Positions 22,569 through 33,289 of a DNA stretch of 64,000 nt are shown here, piece by piece. The number at the start of each line of letters is the position of its first letter. Position 1 is the stretch's first letter. The stretch covers positions 13,760,001 to 13,824,000 of the forward strand of contig JAUIMM010000121.1 in NCBI GenBank assembly GCA_031769625.1, given 5' to 3'. Below the pieces are notes generated by a model. It searched no databases, was not told the DNA's origin, and saw nothing but the letters and a program-made list of their open reading frames with translations. The translations under genes were made by a program, and so were the position numbers. The DNA comes from Taudactylus pleione. Its lineage: Eukaryota > Chordata > Amphibia > Anura > Myobatrachidae.

Positions 22569-24502
22569 TATTTTCTGTGTTTGTGAATTGTGTGCGCAGT
22601 AGCCGCACGTGCATCAACAAAGTAGTGCCAAGCGTGCGCCTGTGTCATAAGTAAAGGGCCGGCTGGCTTGACCGTTAAAGGGTGCTGTAACCCCCGAAAG
22701 TACACTCCAGTCCAAACCAAAAAAAAATTATTTTCTGTGTTTGTGAATTGTGTGCGCAGTAGCCGCACGTGCATCAACAAAGTAGTGCCAAGCGTGCGCC
22801 TGTGTCATAAGTAAAGGGCCGGCTGGCTTGACCGTTAAAGGGTGCTGTAACCCCCGAAAGTACACTCCAGTCCAAACCAAAAAAAAATTATTTTCTGTGT
22901 TTGTGAATTGTGTGCGCAGTAGCCGCACGTGCATCAACAAAGTAGTGCCAAGCGTGCGCCTGTGTCATAAGTAAAGGGCCGGCTGGCTTGACTGTTAAGG
23001 GTGCTGTAACCCCCGAAAGTACACTCCAGTCCAAACCAAAAAAAAAATAATTTTCTGTGTTTGTGAATTGTGTGCGCAGTAGCCGCACGTGCATCAACAA
23101 AGTAGTGCCAAGCGTGCGCCTGTGTCATAAGTAAAGGGCCGGCTGGCTTGACCGTTAAGGGTGCTGTAACCCCCGAAAGTACACTCCAGTCCAAACCAAA
23201 AAAAAAATTATTTTCTGTGTTTGTGAATTGTGTGCGCAGTAGCCGCACGTGCATCAACAAAGTAGTGCCAAGCGTGCGCCTGTGTCATAAATAAAGGGCC
23301 GGCTGGCTGGACCGTTAAAGGGTGCTGTAACCCCCGAAAGTACACTCCAGTCCAAACCAAAAAAAAATTATTTTCTGTGTTTGTGAATTGTGTGCGCAGT
23401 AGCCGCACGTGCATCAACAAAGTAGTGCCAAGCGTGCGCCTGTGTCATAAGTAAAGGGCCGGCTGGCTTGACCGTTAAGGGTGCTGTAACCCCCGAAAGT
23501 ACACTCCAGTCCAAACCAAAAAAAAAATTATTTTCTGTGTTTGTGAATTGTGTGCGCAGTAGCCGCACGTGCATCAACAAAGTAGTGCCAAGCGTGCACC
23601 TGTGTCATAAGTAAAGGGCCGGCTGGCTTGACCGTTAAGGGTGCTGTAACCCCCGAAAGTACACTCCAGTCCAAACCAAAAAAAAAATTATTTTCTGTGT
23701 TTGTGAATTGTGTGCGCAGTAGCCGCACGTGCATCAACAAAGTAGTGCCAAGCGTGCGCCTGTGTCATAAATAAAGGGCCGGCTGGCTGGACCGTTAAAG
23801 GGTGCTGTAACCCCCGAAAGTACACTCCAGTCCAAACCAAAAAAAAATTATTTTCTGTGTTTGTGAATTGTGTGCGCAGTAGCCGCACGTGCATCAACAA
23901 AGTAGTGCCAAGCGTGCGCCTGTGTCATAAGTAAAGGGCCGGCTGGCTTGACCGTTAAAGGGTGCTGTAACCCCCGAAAGTACACTCCAGTCCAAACCCC
24001 AAAAAAATTATTTTCTGTGTTTGTGAATTGTGTGCGCAGTAGCCGCACGTGCATCAACAAAGTAGTGCCAAGCGTGCGCCTGTGTCATAAGTAAAGGGCC
24101 GGCTGGCTTGACCGTTAAAGGGTGCTGTAACCCCCTAAGTACACTCCAGTCCAAACCAAAAAAAAAATTATTTTCTGTGTTTGTGAATTGTGTGCGCAGT
24201 AGCCGCACGTGCATCAACAAAGTAGTGCCAAGCGTGCGCCTGTGTCATAAGTAAAGGGCCGGCTGGCTTGACCGTTAAGGGTGCTGTAACCCCCGAAAGT
24301 ACACTCCAGTCCAAACCAAAAAAAAATTATTTTCTGTGTTTGTGAATTGTGTGCGCAGTAGCCGCACGTGCATCAACAAAGTAGTGCCAAGAGTGCGCCT
24401 GTGTCATAAGTAAAGGGCCGGCTGGCTTGACCGTTAAAGGGTGCTGTAACCCACAAAGTACACTCCAGTCCAAACCAAAAAAAAAATTATTTTCTGTGTT
24501 TA
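22569..24502 (+). repeat. 160-bp tandem array in hAT copy 1 leader (12 units)
   Basis: Twelve units of 159-160 bp and a partial thirteenth. Each starts ttttctgtgtttgtgaattg, passes gtagccgcacgtgcatcaac and ends in an A-run of 7-9 after gtccaaacc. Units differ by single substitutions and by A-run length. No unit contains ATG on the + strand. The 70-codon minus-strand frames repeating every 160 bp are artefacts. Confidence 0.98.
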
Positions 24503-24535
24503 GCCGCACGTATATATCAAATCGATATAACATAA

Positions 24536-27500
24536 ATGGAGGACCAAACTTTCTCCGATAAAAATAAAATAGAGAAAGATCAAGAACCACTTCCTCCTAG
24601 TGCTGAAGCTGCTGCCACTAGTCATGACATAGACGATAACATGCCATCAACGTCGTCTGCCAAGGCCGATGCCCAATGTCATAGTAGAGGGCACATACAA
24701 TCCCAAATGGCAAAGTTCAGGAAAATGACCTTGAAAAAGACATTTAAATCAGCTGAAGAGAAACGTAAACTTGCCAATATGCCATTTACGACACGGAGTG
24801 GCAAGGAACGGCTAAGGTCGATCCCTAGTATGTTCATGACTAGTGGTTCAGCTTCACATGACGATGGAAGCCCTCCTCCCACTAAAAAAATCAAAAGAGT
24901 TAAGCTGGCAAAAGCACAGCGAAGAACTGTGCTTTCTAAGAAGATATCACAAATCCCCAAGGAGAGTCCAAGTGTGGTGGTGGTTGCGATGCCTGACCTT
25001 CCCAGCACTGGACGGGAAGAGGTGGCTCTTTCCACCATTTGCACGCCCCCTGCAAGTGCTGAAAGGAGCACCCACAGTCCACTTGCTGATATGCAAATTG
25101 AAGATGTCACTGTTGAAGTACAACAGGATGAGGATACTGGTGTAGCTGGCGCTGAGGAGGAAGTTGGCGAGGAGGATTCTGATGGTGATGTGGTTTGTTT
25201 AAATCAGGCTCCGGGGGAGACAGTTGTTGTCCGTGGGATGAAAAAGCCCATCACGGTCATGCCTGGGCAGAAGACCAAACATTCCACCTCTTTGGTCTGG
25301 CAATATTTCTATCCAAATCCGGACAACAACTGTCTTGCCATATGTACCATATGTAAAGGTGAAATAAGTAGGGGTAGGGACGTCAACCACCTAGGAACAT
25401 CCTCCCTTATACGGCACCTGCAGCGCGTTCATAAAAAGTTACTGTCAAGTTCAGAAACTTTGGCTAAGACCGTAAGCAGTCCAGGGACACCTAAATCCCG
25501 TTGTCCTGTTGTATCCAAGCGCCTGCAAACCACACCATCAACTCCCTCCTCGTCAATTTCCTCCTTAGTCAGGATCGGAAGTAGTCCTGCAGGCCATGTC
25601 ACTGGCATGACTGACTCTCCTATCCGGGATTCCTCTGGAGGATCCTGCATTGCTACGCCTACTGCTGCCGCTGCTGCTGTTGCTGCTGCTGGGAGTCGTT
25701 CATCATCCCAGAGAGGAAGTAGGAACACCACTACTTTTACTAAACAATTGACCCTCCAACAGTCCTTAGCGAGGAGGATGAAGTACGACAGCAGTCATCC
25801 TGAAGCAAAACGTATAACTGAGGCCTTGACTGCTATGTTGGTGTTAGACGTGCGTCCGGTATCCGCCATTAGTGCAGTGGGATTTAGACAATTGATGGAG
25901 GTAGTGTGTCCCCGGTTCCAAATCCCGTCTAGATTCCACTTCACTAGGCAGGCGATACCGAGACTGTACAGAAACGTCAGAAAAAGTGTCCTCAGTGTCC
26001 TGAAAAATGCCGTTGTACACAATGTCCACTTAACCACGGACATGTGGACAAGTGGAACAGGGCAGACTAAGGACTATATGACTGTGACAGCCCACTGGGT
26101 AGATGTATCACCTTACGCAGCAACAGCAGCAGCGTCACCAGTAGCAGCATCTCAGAAACGCCAGCTCGTTACAAGGCAGGCTACGCTGTGTATCACCGGT
26201 TTCAGTAAGAGGCACACCGCCGACAACCTCTTAGAGAAACTGAGGGAAATCATCGCCCAGTGGCTTACCCCACTTAGACTCTCCTGGGGATTTGTGATAT
26301 CTGACAACGCCACCAATATTGTGCGGGCATTACATCTGGGCAAATTCCAGCACGTCCCATGTTTTGCTCACACAATAAACTTGGTGGTGCAGAATTTTCT
26401 GAAAAGCGACAGGGGCGTGCAGGAGACGCTTTGGGTGGCCCGAAAAATTTCTGGCCACTTTCGCCATTCAGCGACTGCGTGCCGAAGACTGGAGCGCCAG
26501 CAAACACTCTTGAACCTGCCCCGCCATCACCTGAAGCAAGAGGTTGTGACGCGGTGGAACTCAACCCTCTATATGCTTCAGAGGATGGAGGAGCAGCAAA
26601 AGGCCATACAAGCCTATACATCCACCTATGACATAGGCAAAGGAGGGGGTATGCACCTGACTCAAGCGCAGTGGAGAATGATTTCCGTGTTGTGCAAGGT
26701 TCTCCAGCCCTTCGAACTTGCCACACGTGAAGTCAGTTCAGACACAGCCAGCTTGAGTCAGGTCATTCCCCTCATCAGGCTTTTGCAGAAGCAGCTGGAG
26801 AAAGTGAAGGAGGAGCTAAGACGGAGCGATTCCGCTCGGCATGTGGGACTTGTGGATGAAGCCCTTCATTCGCTTTGCCAGGATTCCAGGGTGGTCAATC
26901 TGTTGAAATCAGACCACTACATTTTGGCCACCGTGCTTGATCCTAGGTTTAAAGCCTATGTGGTGTCTCTCTTTCCGGCCGACACAAGCCTGCAGAGGTG
27001 CAAAGACCTGCTGGTGAACACACTGTCAGCTGAAGCGGAACGTGACACGTCAACGGCTCCTTCTTCATTTTCTCCCGCAACTGGGGCTGCCAGGAAAAAA
27101 CTTAGGTATCCTAAGCAACCCGCTGGCGGTGATGCAGGGCAGGCAGGACCAAGTTTGGACATCTGGTCTGGACTGAAGGACCTGGCAACAATTTCTGACA
27201 TGTCTACTGTCACTGCATATGATACTGTCACCATTGACAGAATGGTGGAGGATTACATCGGTGACAGCATCCAAGTAGGCATGTCAGACAGTCCATACCT
27301 GTACTGGCAGGAAAAAGAGGCAATTTGGAGGCCCCTGTACAAGCTGGCTCTATTTTACCTGAGTTGCCCCCCCTCCAGTGTGTACTCCGAAAGAGTGTTT
27401 AGTGCAGCCGGGAACCTTGTCAGCGAAAGGCGTAGGAGGTTGCTTCCACAGAATGTGGAGAAGATGATGTTCATCAAAATGAATTATCAGCTCTTCCAGG

Positions 27501-27649
27501 GAGACCAGCCTCCAGAAGGTACAGAGGGACCTGTGGTGGTGGATTCAAGTGGGGACGAGTTAATACTTTGTGAGGATGAGGATGTACACACTGAAGAGGG
27601 TGAGGAATCGGTGGATGAGGAGGATGAGGATGACATCTTGCCTCCGTAG
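24536..27649 (+). CDS. hAT transposase, copy 1 (1037 aa, intact)
   Basis: A single uninterrupted frame. Residues 1-250 form a charged, serine-rich N-terminal extension with basic patches (likely nuclear localisation). A BED zinc finger lies at about 250-300 (CTIC at 270-273, then H294 and H299 in LIRHLQRVH). The RNase H-like catalytic domain follows, with DMWTSG (D502), VISDNATN (D590) and CFAHTINLVVQ, then RWNSTLYML. The C-terminal hAT dimerisation block carries the catalytic glutamate region YSERVFSAAGNL (E952). The tail is acidic. These are the standard features of hAT transposases, which excise and reinsert the element with 8-bp duplications. The start is the first ATG downstream of the TATA box. 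It differs from copy 2 at one residue, A938 here and V938 there. Confidence 0.97.
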   Translation: MEDQTFSDKNKIEKDQEPLPPSAEAAATSHDIDDNMPSTSSAKADAQCHSRGHIQSQMAKFRKMTLKKTFKSAEEKRKLANMPFTTRSGKERLRSIPSMFMTSGSASHDDGSPPPTKKIKRVKLAKAQRRTVLSKKISQIPKESPSVVVVAMPDLPSTGREEVALSTICTPPASAERSTHSPLADMQIEDVTVEVQQDEDTGVAGAEEEVGEEDSDGDVVCLNQAPGETVVVRGMKKPITVMPGQKTKHSTSLVWQYFYPNPDNNCLAICTICKGEISRGRDVNHLGTSSLIRHLQRVHKKLLSSSETLAKTVSSPGTPKSRCPVVSKRLQTTPSTPSSSISSLVRIGSSPAGHVTGMTDSPIRDSSGGSCIATPTAAAAAVAAAGSRSSSQRGSRNTTTFTKQLTLQQSLARRMKYDSSHPEAKRITEALTAMLVLDVRPVSAISAVGFRQLMEVVCPRFQIPSRFHFTRQAIPRLYRNVRKSVLSVLKNAVVHNVHLTTDMWTSGTGQTKDYMTVTAHWVDVSPYAATAAASPVAASQKRQLVTRQATLCITGFSKRHTADNLLEKLREIIAQWLTPLRLSWGFVISDNATNIVRALHLGKFQHVPCFAHTINLVVQNFLKSDRGVQETLWVARKISGHFRHSATACRRLERQQTLLNLPRHHLKQEVVTRWNSTLYMLQRMEEQQKAIQAYTSTYDIGKGGGMHLTQAQWRMISVLCKVLQPFELATREVSSDTASLSQVIPLIRLLQKQLEKVKEELRRSDSARHVGLVDEALHSLCQDSRVVNLLKSDHYILATVLDPRFKAYVVSLFPADTSLQRCKDLLVNTLSAEAERDTSTAPSSFSPATGAARKKLRYPKQPAGGDAGQAGPSLDIWSGLKDLATISDMSTVTAYDTVTIDRMVEDYIGDSIQVGMSDSPYLYWQEKEAIWRPLYKLALFYLSCPPSSVYSERVFSAAGNLVSERRRRLLPQNVEKMMFIKMNYQLFQGDQPPEGTEGPVVVDSSGDELILCEDEDVHTEEGEESVDEEDEDDILPP

Positions 27650-28392
27650 AGCCAGTTTGTGCAGGGACACATTAATTTCCAGCTTGTTTTGTGGGGGCCC
27701 AAACGAACCAATCATTTCAGCCACAGTTGTGTGGCAGACCCTGGCGCTGAAATGATTGATTTGTTAAAGTGTGCATGTCCTGTTTATACAACATAAGGGT
27801 GGGTGGGAGGGCCCAAGGACAATTCCATCTTGCACTTCTTTTTTTTCTTTGCATTATGTACAGTTTGGGGCCTAGTTTTTCTAACTGCCATCCTGTCTGC
27901 CACTGCAGTGTCACTCCTAGATGGGTCACGTGTTTGTGCCGCCCACTCGTGTCGCTTAGCATAGTCATCCAGCTACCTCGGTGCAACCTTTTGGACATGA
28001 AAATACTATTGTGAGGTGTGAGGTGTTCAGAATAGACTGGAAATGAGTGGAAATTAAGGTTATTGAGGTTAATAATAGCATAGGAGCAGAGAAACCAACA
28101 AATTCTGTGATTTTAGCTGTTTTTATGCTTTTTAAAAAAAAAATACAGATCCAAAACACAAAACCCAGAACCCAAAACACGGAAGGGTGGTTTTGGCAAA
28201 ACCAATCCAGATCCAAAACACGAAGAAAGATCCAGATCCAAAACCAAAACACAAAACACGAAAAGTGGCCGGTGCACACCCCTAGTCCATATACAGTGCC
28301 CCCTGTAGCTGTGCCAATATGCAGTATCCCCTGTAGTTGTGCCCATCTGCAGTGCCCCTGTGTAGTTGTGCCCATATGCCATGCCCCCTGTA

Positions 28393-28900
28393 TTAGGCAG
28401 CCCGGCAAGGGTGAAAATCCCGATCGTCCCTAAGTATCGCTAACCTAATTCTACCCCCTAACCCTAACCCTCCCTTAGGGGTGCCTAAACCTAATCTCCC
28501 CCCCAAGTGCCTAACCCTAATCCTCCCTCTAAGTGCCTAAACCTAACTCCCCCTTTCCTGCTGCCTAAACCTAAGTCCCCGAGGGGGGTCCTAACCCTAA
28601 CCTCCCCCCAGTGGTGCCTAACCCTAACCCCCCCCTTCCCCTAGCCTAAACCTAACCCTCCCAGCGGGTGCCTAACCCTAAGTCCCCCCGGGAGCCCTAA
28701 ACCTAACTCTCCCCCCCTGGCGGCTGCCTGCACGCGGCGCCCGGCTTACCTTCATTCGGTATGCCGGGCGTCGGTCTTCCGCCGTCTGGTTAATGACAGG
28801 TGTCGAGTTTTCGACGCCTGTCATTAGTACCACACCGGGATTAGAAAGTCTGGAAGCCGGCGGTTGGCATTTAGACCGTCGGCTTCCAAACTACATCCCC
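28393..28900. mobile_element. Element with telomere-like CCTAACC core
   Basis: About 28440-28720 consists of units such as gtgcctaaccctaacctccc of 30-35 bp. Palindromic sequence around gacaggtgtcgagttttcgacgcctgtc follows, then the end aaactacatcccc. It interrupts the 29-bp minisatellite (ccccctgta on both sides). Same organisation as 2620-2972. Confidence 0.5.
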
Positions 28901-29225
28901 CTGTAGTTGTGCCTACTCCCTTCTCAGAACTTACCTCATCCCAGTACTTACCTGACTCCATGCGGTCGCCTACCGGGCTGTCACACCTGCTGCCATTCTG
29001 ACTGGATCTAACTTGATCCAGCATGCGTGGCCGCACAGGCTCCTCACGTCGCGGGTGGTATCATGATGTCACCCGCGCACTGCATCACTGGAAACGCTGG
29101 TCTCTGAAGCGATCGGTGGCTTCCTTAGCCTCTGATCACTTCAGAGGCCAGCGTTCACAGTTGCAGTGGCGAAGCAATGGCCCCCGGCATCCCCAAGCCA
29201 CCGCGGGGGCCGTAGTTACTACACC
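28901..29225. mobile_element. Repeat homologous in reverse to 63700-64000
   Basis: Contains acttacctgactccatg, gatctaacttgatccagca and cagaggccagcgttcac, ending in gcagtggcgaagcaatggccc. The reverse complement is found at the right edge of the window, also joined to the 29-bp minisatellite, so minisatellite and body belong to one family. Confidence 0.65.
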
Positions 29226-29478
29226 GATTGACCACAGCCCCAATGTAAAACCTATAAAGCTCATATCAAGATGACCACAGCATACAGGAGAAACTACAAA
29301 GCCCTTTTTTGGTGACTAAAGTAAAAATGCAGAGTTCATATTTTCTTGCGAATTATTATAGTGCTGAAAATACTTTTAGAGGTTTGTGCACTCATGCAAT
29401 AGTTCAGCATGATAATTCCTTCTGTACTGCCAAGGAAATGTTTCTTCTCACCTCTGACTGGATGAACATGCTTAGGGG

Positions 29479-29837
29479 CACCCGGTGCTGGGAGGGCTGT
29501 AGTGCGCGCAGCGAAGTCGCGCGCCCGGAAAAAGGAGTCATGGCCTTGCAGGCAGGGGCATGGCCTCATGGGCAGGGCGTGGCCTTTTGGATAGGGGCGT
29601 GGCCTCTCATCCCGAATCCCTGTTGTAATCCCTCCAGGTGTCCCGAAGACGTGGACTGCCCCCAGGGACCACTCTGTGTCCAGTACCAGCTCCCTCACTG
29701 TGTCAGGAGCCGAGTGCTGCACGTAATGCTACAGTGCAGCACCCGGCTCCTGTCACTGAGGAGGAGTCGGCACTTTGGTGTCACGCCTCGATGGGTGACA
29801 CCCGGGTGCGGCCTTCACCCACCTTGTGACGCCACTG
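29479..29837. mobile_element. hAT-type MITE (359 bp)
   Basis: Flanked by a perfect 8-bp duplication cttagggg (29471-29478, 29838-29845). The right end reverse complements to CAGTGGCGTCACAAGG, a common amphibian hAT terminus; the left end starts CACCCGGTGCTGGG and looks eroded. Contains repeated ggcatggcct/ggcgtggcct motifs. Confidence 0.65.
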
Positions 29838-29845
29838 CTTAGGGG

Positions 29846-30632
29846 GAATTGTGCTTTAATGTGAAAACTTATTTTGGGCTAAATTTTTGCACAGTTTACG
29901 TGTCAATGTTGCTTTTCGCGTCTATGCACGCTTCCGTTTTTCGTGGAACTCAATTCCAAAAGTAGAGATGCGGCATTCGCATGAAAATTCTTCCTGGTGT
30001 TACCCATGATAACTATAGGTGAAAATGCTAAATCTGCCTGTACCCCACAAAAAAGAAAAGTGATATGGAATAACAATATAGAAGTATATTAGTGGCCCTA
30101 ATAAAAGTATTTGGGGTCAAATGGCTATTTTATGCATATTTCTAAAGCTGTCAAATATCGATAGAAAGCAAGTGATTTTTTGGCCAAAAAAAAATTCTTT
30201 TTAAATTGGGGGTACATAAAAATGTATATAAGTATATATTTGTGTCATTTAATGACACAATCTAAAATTTTGAAAATCAATTAACCTATTTTCCAGCACT
30301 TTGCATTTTTTCACCCGAAAAATTACATATCATTATTGGCTAAATGAAGCTAATTAGAAAATTATTTTTGCCTAATTTGTCAATCAGGAGTGTGTCCTAG
30401 TGGTTCTGAACTGACATTTTTACCTAGCAATAGGAATTTTCCCCAACTTTTCACCTACTCAGGAGGTGGTGAAAACCAATTTGTACAAAATGCATGTCAG
30501 AATTCGCATAAGCAAAAACCGCCACTAATAGAATAGCGCGATAAGTACAAATTTGCACGATAAACCGTTTTTGGTGAAAAAGTGGCTTATCATGGCTAAT
30601 TGAATTCTCACCATAGTTTCATAGACTGAATA
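29846..30632. other. No feature recognised
   Basis: AT-rich sequence without reading frames or repeats that I can define. Several aaaatt/ttgcac stretches suggest an old, decayed element. Confidence 0.4.
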
Positions 30633-30819
30633 GAGCATTGGAGGAGATGTACTAAGCCTTGAAAAGTAATAAAGTGGATAGTGATAAAGTACCAACCAAT
30701 CAGCTCCTAACTGCCATTTTTCAAACACAGCCTGTAAAGTGACAGTTAGGAGCTGATTGGTTGGTACTTTATCACTCTCCACTTTATCACTTTTCAAGAC
30801 TTAGTGCATCTTCCCCATT
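30633..30819. mobile_element. Foldback MITE
   Basis: Two arms of about 85 bp (from gatgtactaagccttgaaaa, to cttttcaagacttagtgcatc) are inverted copies around aaacacagcctgtaaag. The arms include accaaccaatcagctcctaac. Confidence 0.8.
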
Positions 30820-31247
30820 ATGTAGGGAGGGGTAGGCTAGTCAGTGTTGAGTACAATTCACAGAACACCTAAAACCCCAGCAAATCTTATACCCCTTTTA
30901 CACCAGAGCTAAAACCTAGGTAATTGCAGGGTTAACCTCGGTTGTTTCTGGGTGTAAAAGGGGCCAGGTTTGGATTCCCGGGTCAAGTGACCCGGCAATC
31001 CCACCCTGGTAATTTGCAGAGTTTAACACAGGAATAACCCGGGAAACCCTGCAGTGTAAATGGCGCTATCTGGGTCACGATGACCCGTATCCTGCCGCAT
31101 GTCGCCCGATTGGCCGGCTTCAGTGGCCATCATCTCCAAGCATCCACTGCAGTGCCAGAAGAGCCAGGTCACTGCAGACCACGCTTCGGAGTGAACGGCG
31201 CCTTCTCGGGAATATCCTAGGTCGTCGCCGCAGTATGAAAGGGCTAA

Positions 31248-31844
31248 GGGCCTGATTCAGAGCCGGATGCTATTTGCGCTCGCTCGTTCAGAAAAAGGGG
31301 CCGGCTATTTAAATTGAGCGCTCGCTCTTTGCGGTCTGTTGATGCCTCTATGTCTGAGTGAGCGAACGAAACATGTGTTCGCTATTTTGTAAAGACGCCC
31401 CCTGGCCGCTCGCATCCTACGTCATCTCCGCTATTTATTTGATTAATCGAGTACATCGAAAGGCGTCTGAACTGCTCGCAGTGCTTGTGGTAGGATTTTC
31501 CTACCGTAATCATGCGAACAGTTCAGGCTAAGAAACAACCAAGTGACGTGGTCGATGATGCTCTTTGTTAATTATGCACACCCTTAAAACGCCCGTTTTG
31601 ATCGTATGACACGCCTGCGTTCGGATCTCCACTCCCCGTTTTCAAGCACCTTCCCCTGTTACCACCCACAAACGCCTCATCCTGTCACTCAAATTAGCAG
31701 GCACTCGCTATTCTGCGAGTGCTCGATTTCCGATCGCACTGACTGGTTGGCGCATGCGCATTACGACCCATACGCATGCGCAGATGTGCGAACATCGCTC
31801 GGAGCGAACGAGTAGCCGCTTACGAGCGGCACTGAATCAGGCCC
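31248..31844. mobile_element. Harbinger MITE (597 bp, TAA duplication)
   Basis: Termini GGGCCTGATTCAGA and CTGAATCAGGCCC with TAA on each side (31245-31247, 31845-31847). Interior contains gcgctcgctc/gagcgaacg motifs. Closely related to 33745-34334 in reverse orientation. Confidence 0.85.
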
Positions 31845-31876
31845 TAAGTTCCGGGTCTGATCCGGATTGGAACCCT

Positions 31877-32361
31877 GGCCCTGATACAGAGCTGGACACT
31901 CTGACAGAGCGCTCGCTCTGCATCAGGGCCGTCCCTCTTAGTTTTTAGAGCGGCCTCCTGGCCGCTCGCATAGCTGTGGGTGACCACTCACAGTTCTAGC
32001 GAGCGGCCAAAAAGACCCTTGTGGTAGGGTCTCGTTGCCGCAAGCCCTGGAGTGCTTTCGGGTCTGTCAGAGCCGAGAGCACTCCCACTGACATCACTTG
32101 TGATGTCAGTGGGGCTGGCCCCGGACGGTAGGCGTTTCCGTGGGAACGCCTCCATATGGGCAGCCACGCCCCCGGCACGCCCACCAAAGGGGGCGTGCTG
32201 TCACTCACCATTGACAGCACGCCCCCTTTGTAGCGAGACCCATAGCGATGGGTTGCCCATCGCTATCCGGGTCTCGTGCATGTGCACGATGGAGCCGGCA
32301 CCCTCATGCGCATGCGCACTGGGCCAACATCGACCCGCTTGCGAGCGTTCTGAATTAGGCC
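31877..32361. mobile_element. Harbinger MITE (485 bp, CCT duplication)
   Basis: Termini GGCCCTGATACAGA and TCTGAATTAGGCC with CCT on each side. The interior matches 17227-17768 (ttggtgggcgtgcc, gcatagctgtgggtgacc), rearranged. Confidence 0.75.
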
Positions 32362-32722
32362 CCTGTTCCAACCCCTTGTCAGACCCGGAACTTTGGTGTA
32401 AAAGAAGTATTAGTAAGCTTAACAGAACATCAGAGTCCCACATTGTCAGAATGGAAACTGGACAGGTGGTAATCCTTTCCATAACATACGATAATCCTGG
32501 GATAGATTAGGCAAACTTGCAAATAGACTTTAGAGGTTTGGGAATGTCATGACTTCCTGTGTGATGTTACTGACATACACAAGTGATATTAGAACTCAGA
32601 AAGTATGGGGCTATTTAGAACATTTTAATACATTTATGGCATGTAACAAAGTAGGTTTTAATGCCCCTGTTTTCTGCTTGCTAGTGACTGGGCACACAGA
32701 AAATTGTTAACGAATCACATAC

Positions 32723-32911
32723 CTCCCATTTAAATGGATCCCACGCATGGAACCAGCCAGTGAAGGTGGGGGGCTCAAATCCTTGCTTCACTACAATTAT
32801 GGCGGTGTCGCGATCCCGACCACCAGGGTGAGATTTTAAATACTCTTGAGCTGTGAACGCAGCATCCTTCTTTTCTGTTTCATTTGCATTTTTACCAGTC
32901 CAAAAGAAGAC
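32723..32911 (-). CDS. vil1: Villin exon: C-terminal part of gelsolin repeat 6
   Basis: A 189-nt exon (63 residues, phase 0) with acceptor tttactctag and donor GTATGT. It starts [19 protein letters not shown] and ends [19 protein letters not shown]. This is the second half of gelsolin repeat 6, with the [17 protein letters not shown] strand-turn and WDPFKW typical of villins. It follows the exon at 60415-60559 (ending LLDAWDQ) after a 27.5 kb intron and is followed by the NTKSYE exon. No disruption is seen. G6 contributes to calcium-dependent actin capping and severing. Confidence 0.97.
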
Positions 32912-33289
32912 CTAGAGTAAAAAAAGTACAATGAACAAGCAGAGAAATGTTTCCCAGACCAATGGTAAAATACTCTGTATCCAAAGCATTTTCTGGCTTA
33001 TTCAGCATTCAAATAAATTTCAACATAGCAACAATATTTAGTGCAAGTATGGACTCGCATCATCTGCGAGTTTGTTCCGAAACTTGCAGTTTTGCGAGCC
33101 GGGGACTCGGCTCTCTTAGCCAAACAACGGTCCGCCTATAGATTTCTATGGAGAAGAATACGGCTGAAGCTTGATTTGCGTATAACTGTACCTACAGCAT
33201 AGTACAGTATAGTACGAAGTCTGGTGGGCTTGGGTTATTCGTTTTGTTTTTTTCCAAAACCTATGGACCATCTACATCAGGGCTCATCA

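Larger units (their letters stand above)
22069..28284 (+). mobile_element. Autonomous hAT transposon, copy 1 (6.2 kb)
   Basis: Terminal inverted repeats TAGGGGTG and CACCCCTA are flanked by a perfect 8-bp duplication gtccatat (22061-22068, 28285-28292). Subterminal palindromes (ttcggatttctgaaatccgaa) lie at the left end and repeated gatccaaaac motifs at the right. A TATA box, a 2.3 kb leader with a 160-bp tandem array, and an intact 1037-codon transposase follow. It lies antisense in a villin intron. Near-identity to copy 2 and intact duplications indicate recent movement. Confidence 0.97.
30892..32408. mobile_element. MITE with two Harbinger MITEs nested inside
   Basis: Outer ends cccttttacaccagagc and ctttggtgtaaaag are inverted. 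Inner flanks match across both insertions (gggtctgatccgg versus cagacccggaactt). The two insertions are at 31248-31844 and 31877-32361. Confidence 0.6.

Noticed and set aside
22569..24502. CRISPR-like regular repeats
   Set aside because: Units are contiguous tandem copies without unique spacers, inside a eukaryotic transposon.
22394..24590. Series of 70-108 codon minus-strand frames, also at 35607-40049
   Set aside because: The same 70-codon frame recurs with the 160-bp period and ends at the same place in each unit. It is array structure, not genes.
24679..27274. Minus-strand frames opposite the hAT transposase
   Set aside because: They are shadows of the transposase frame and appear identically in both copies.
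28440..28720. True interstitial telomere
   Set aside because: Units are 30-35 bp and heterogeneous, and a similar array lies in another MITE at 2690-2840. Not a TTAGGG tract.
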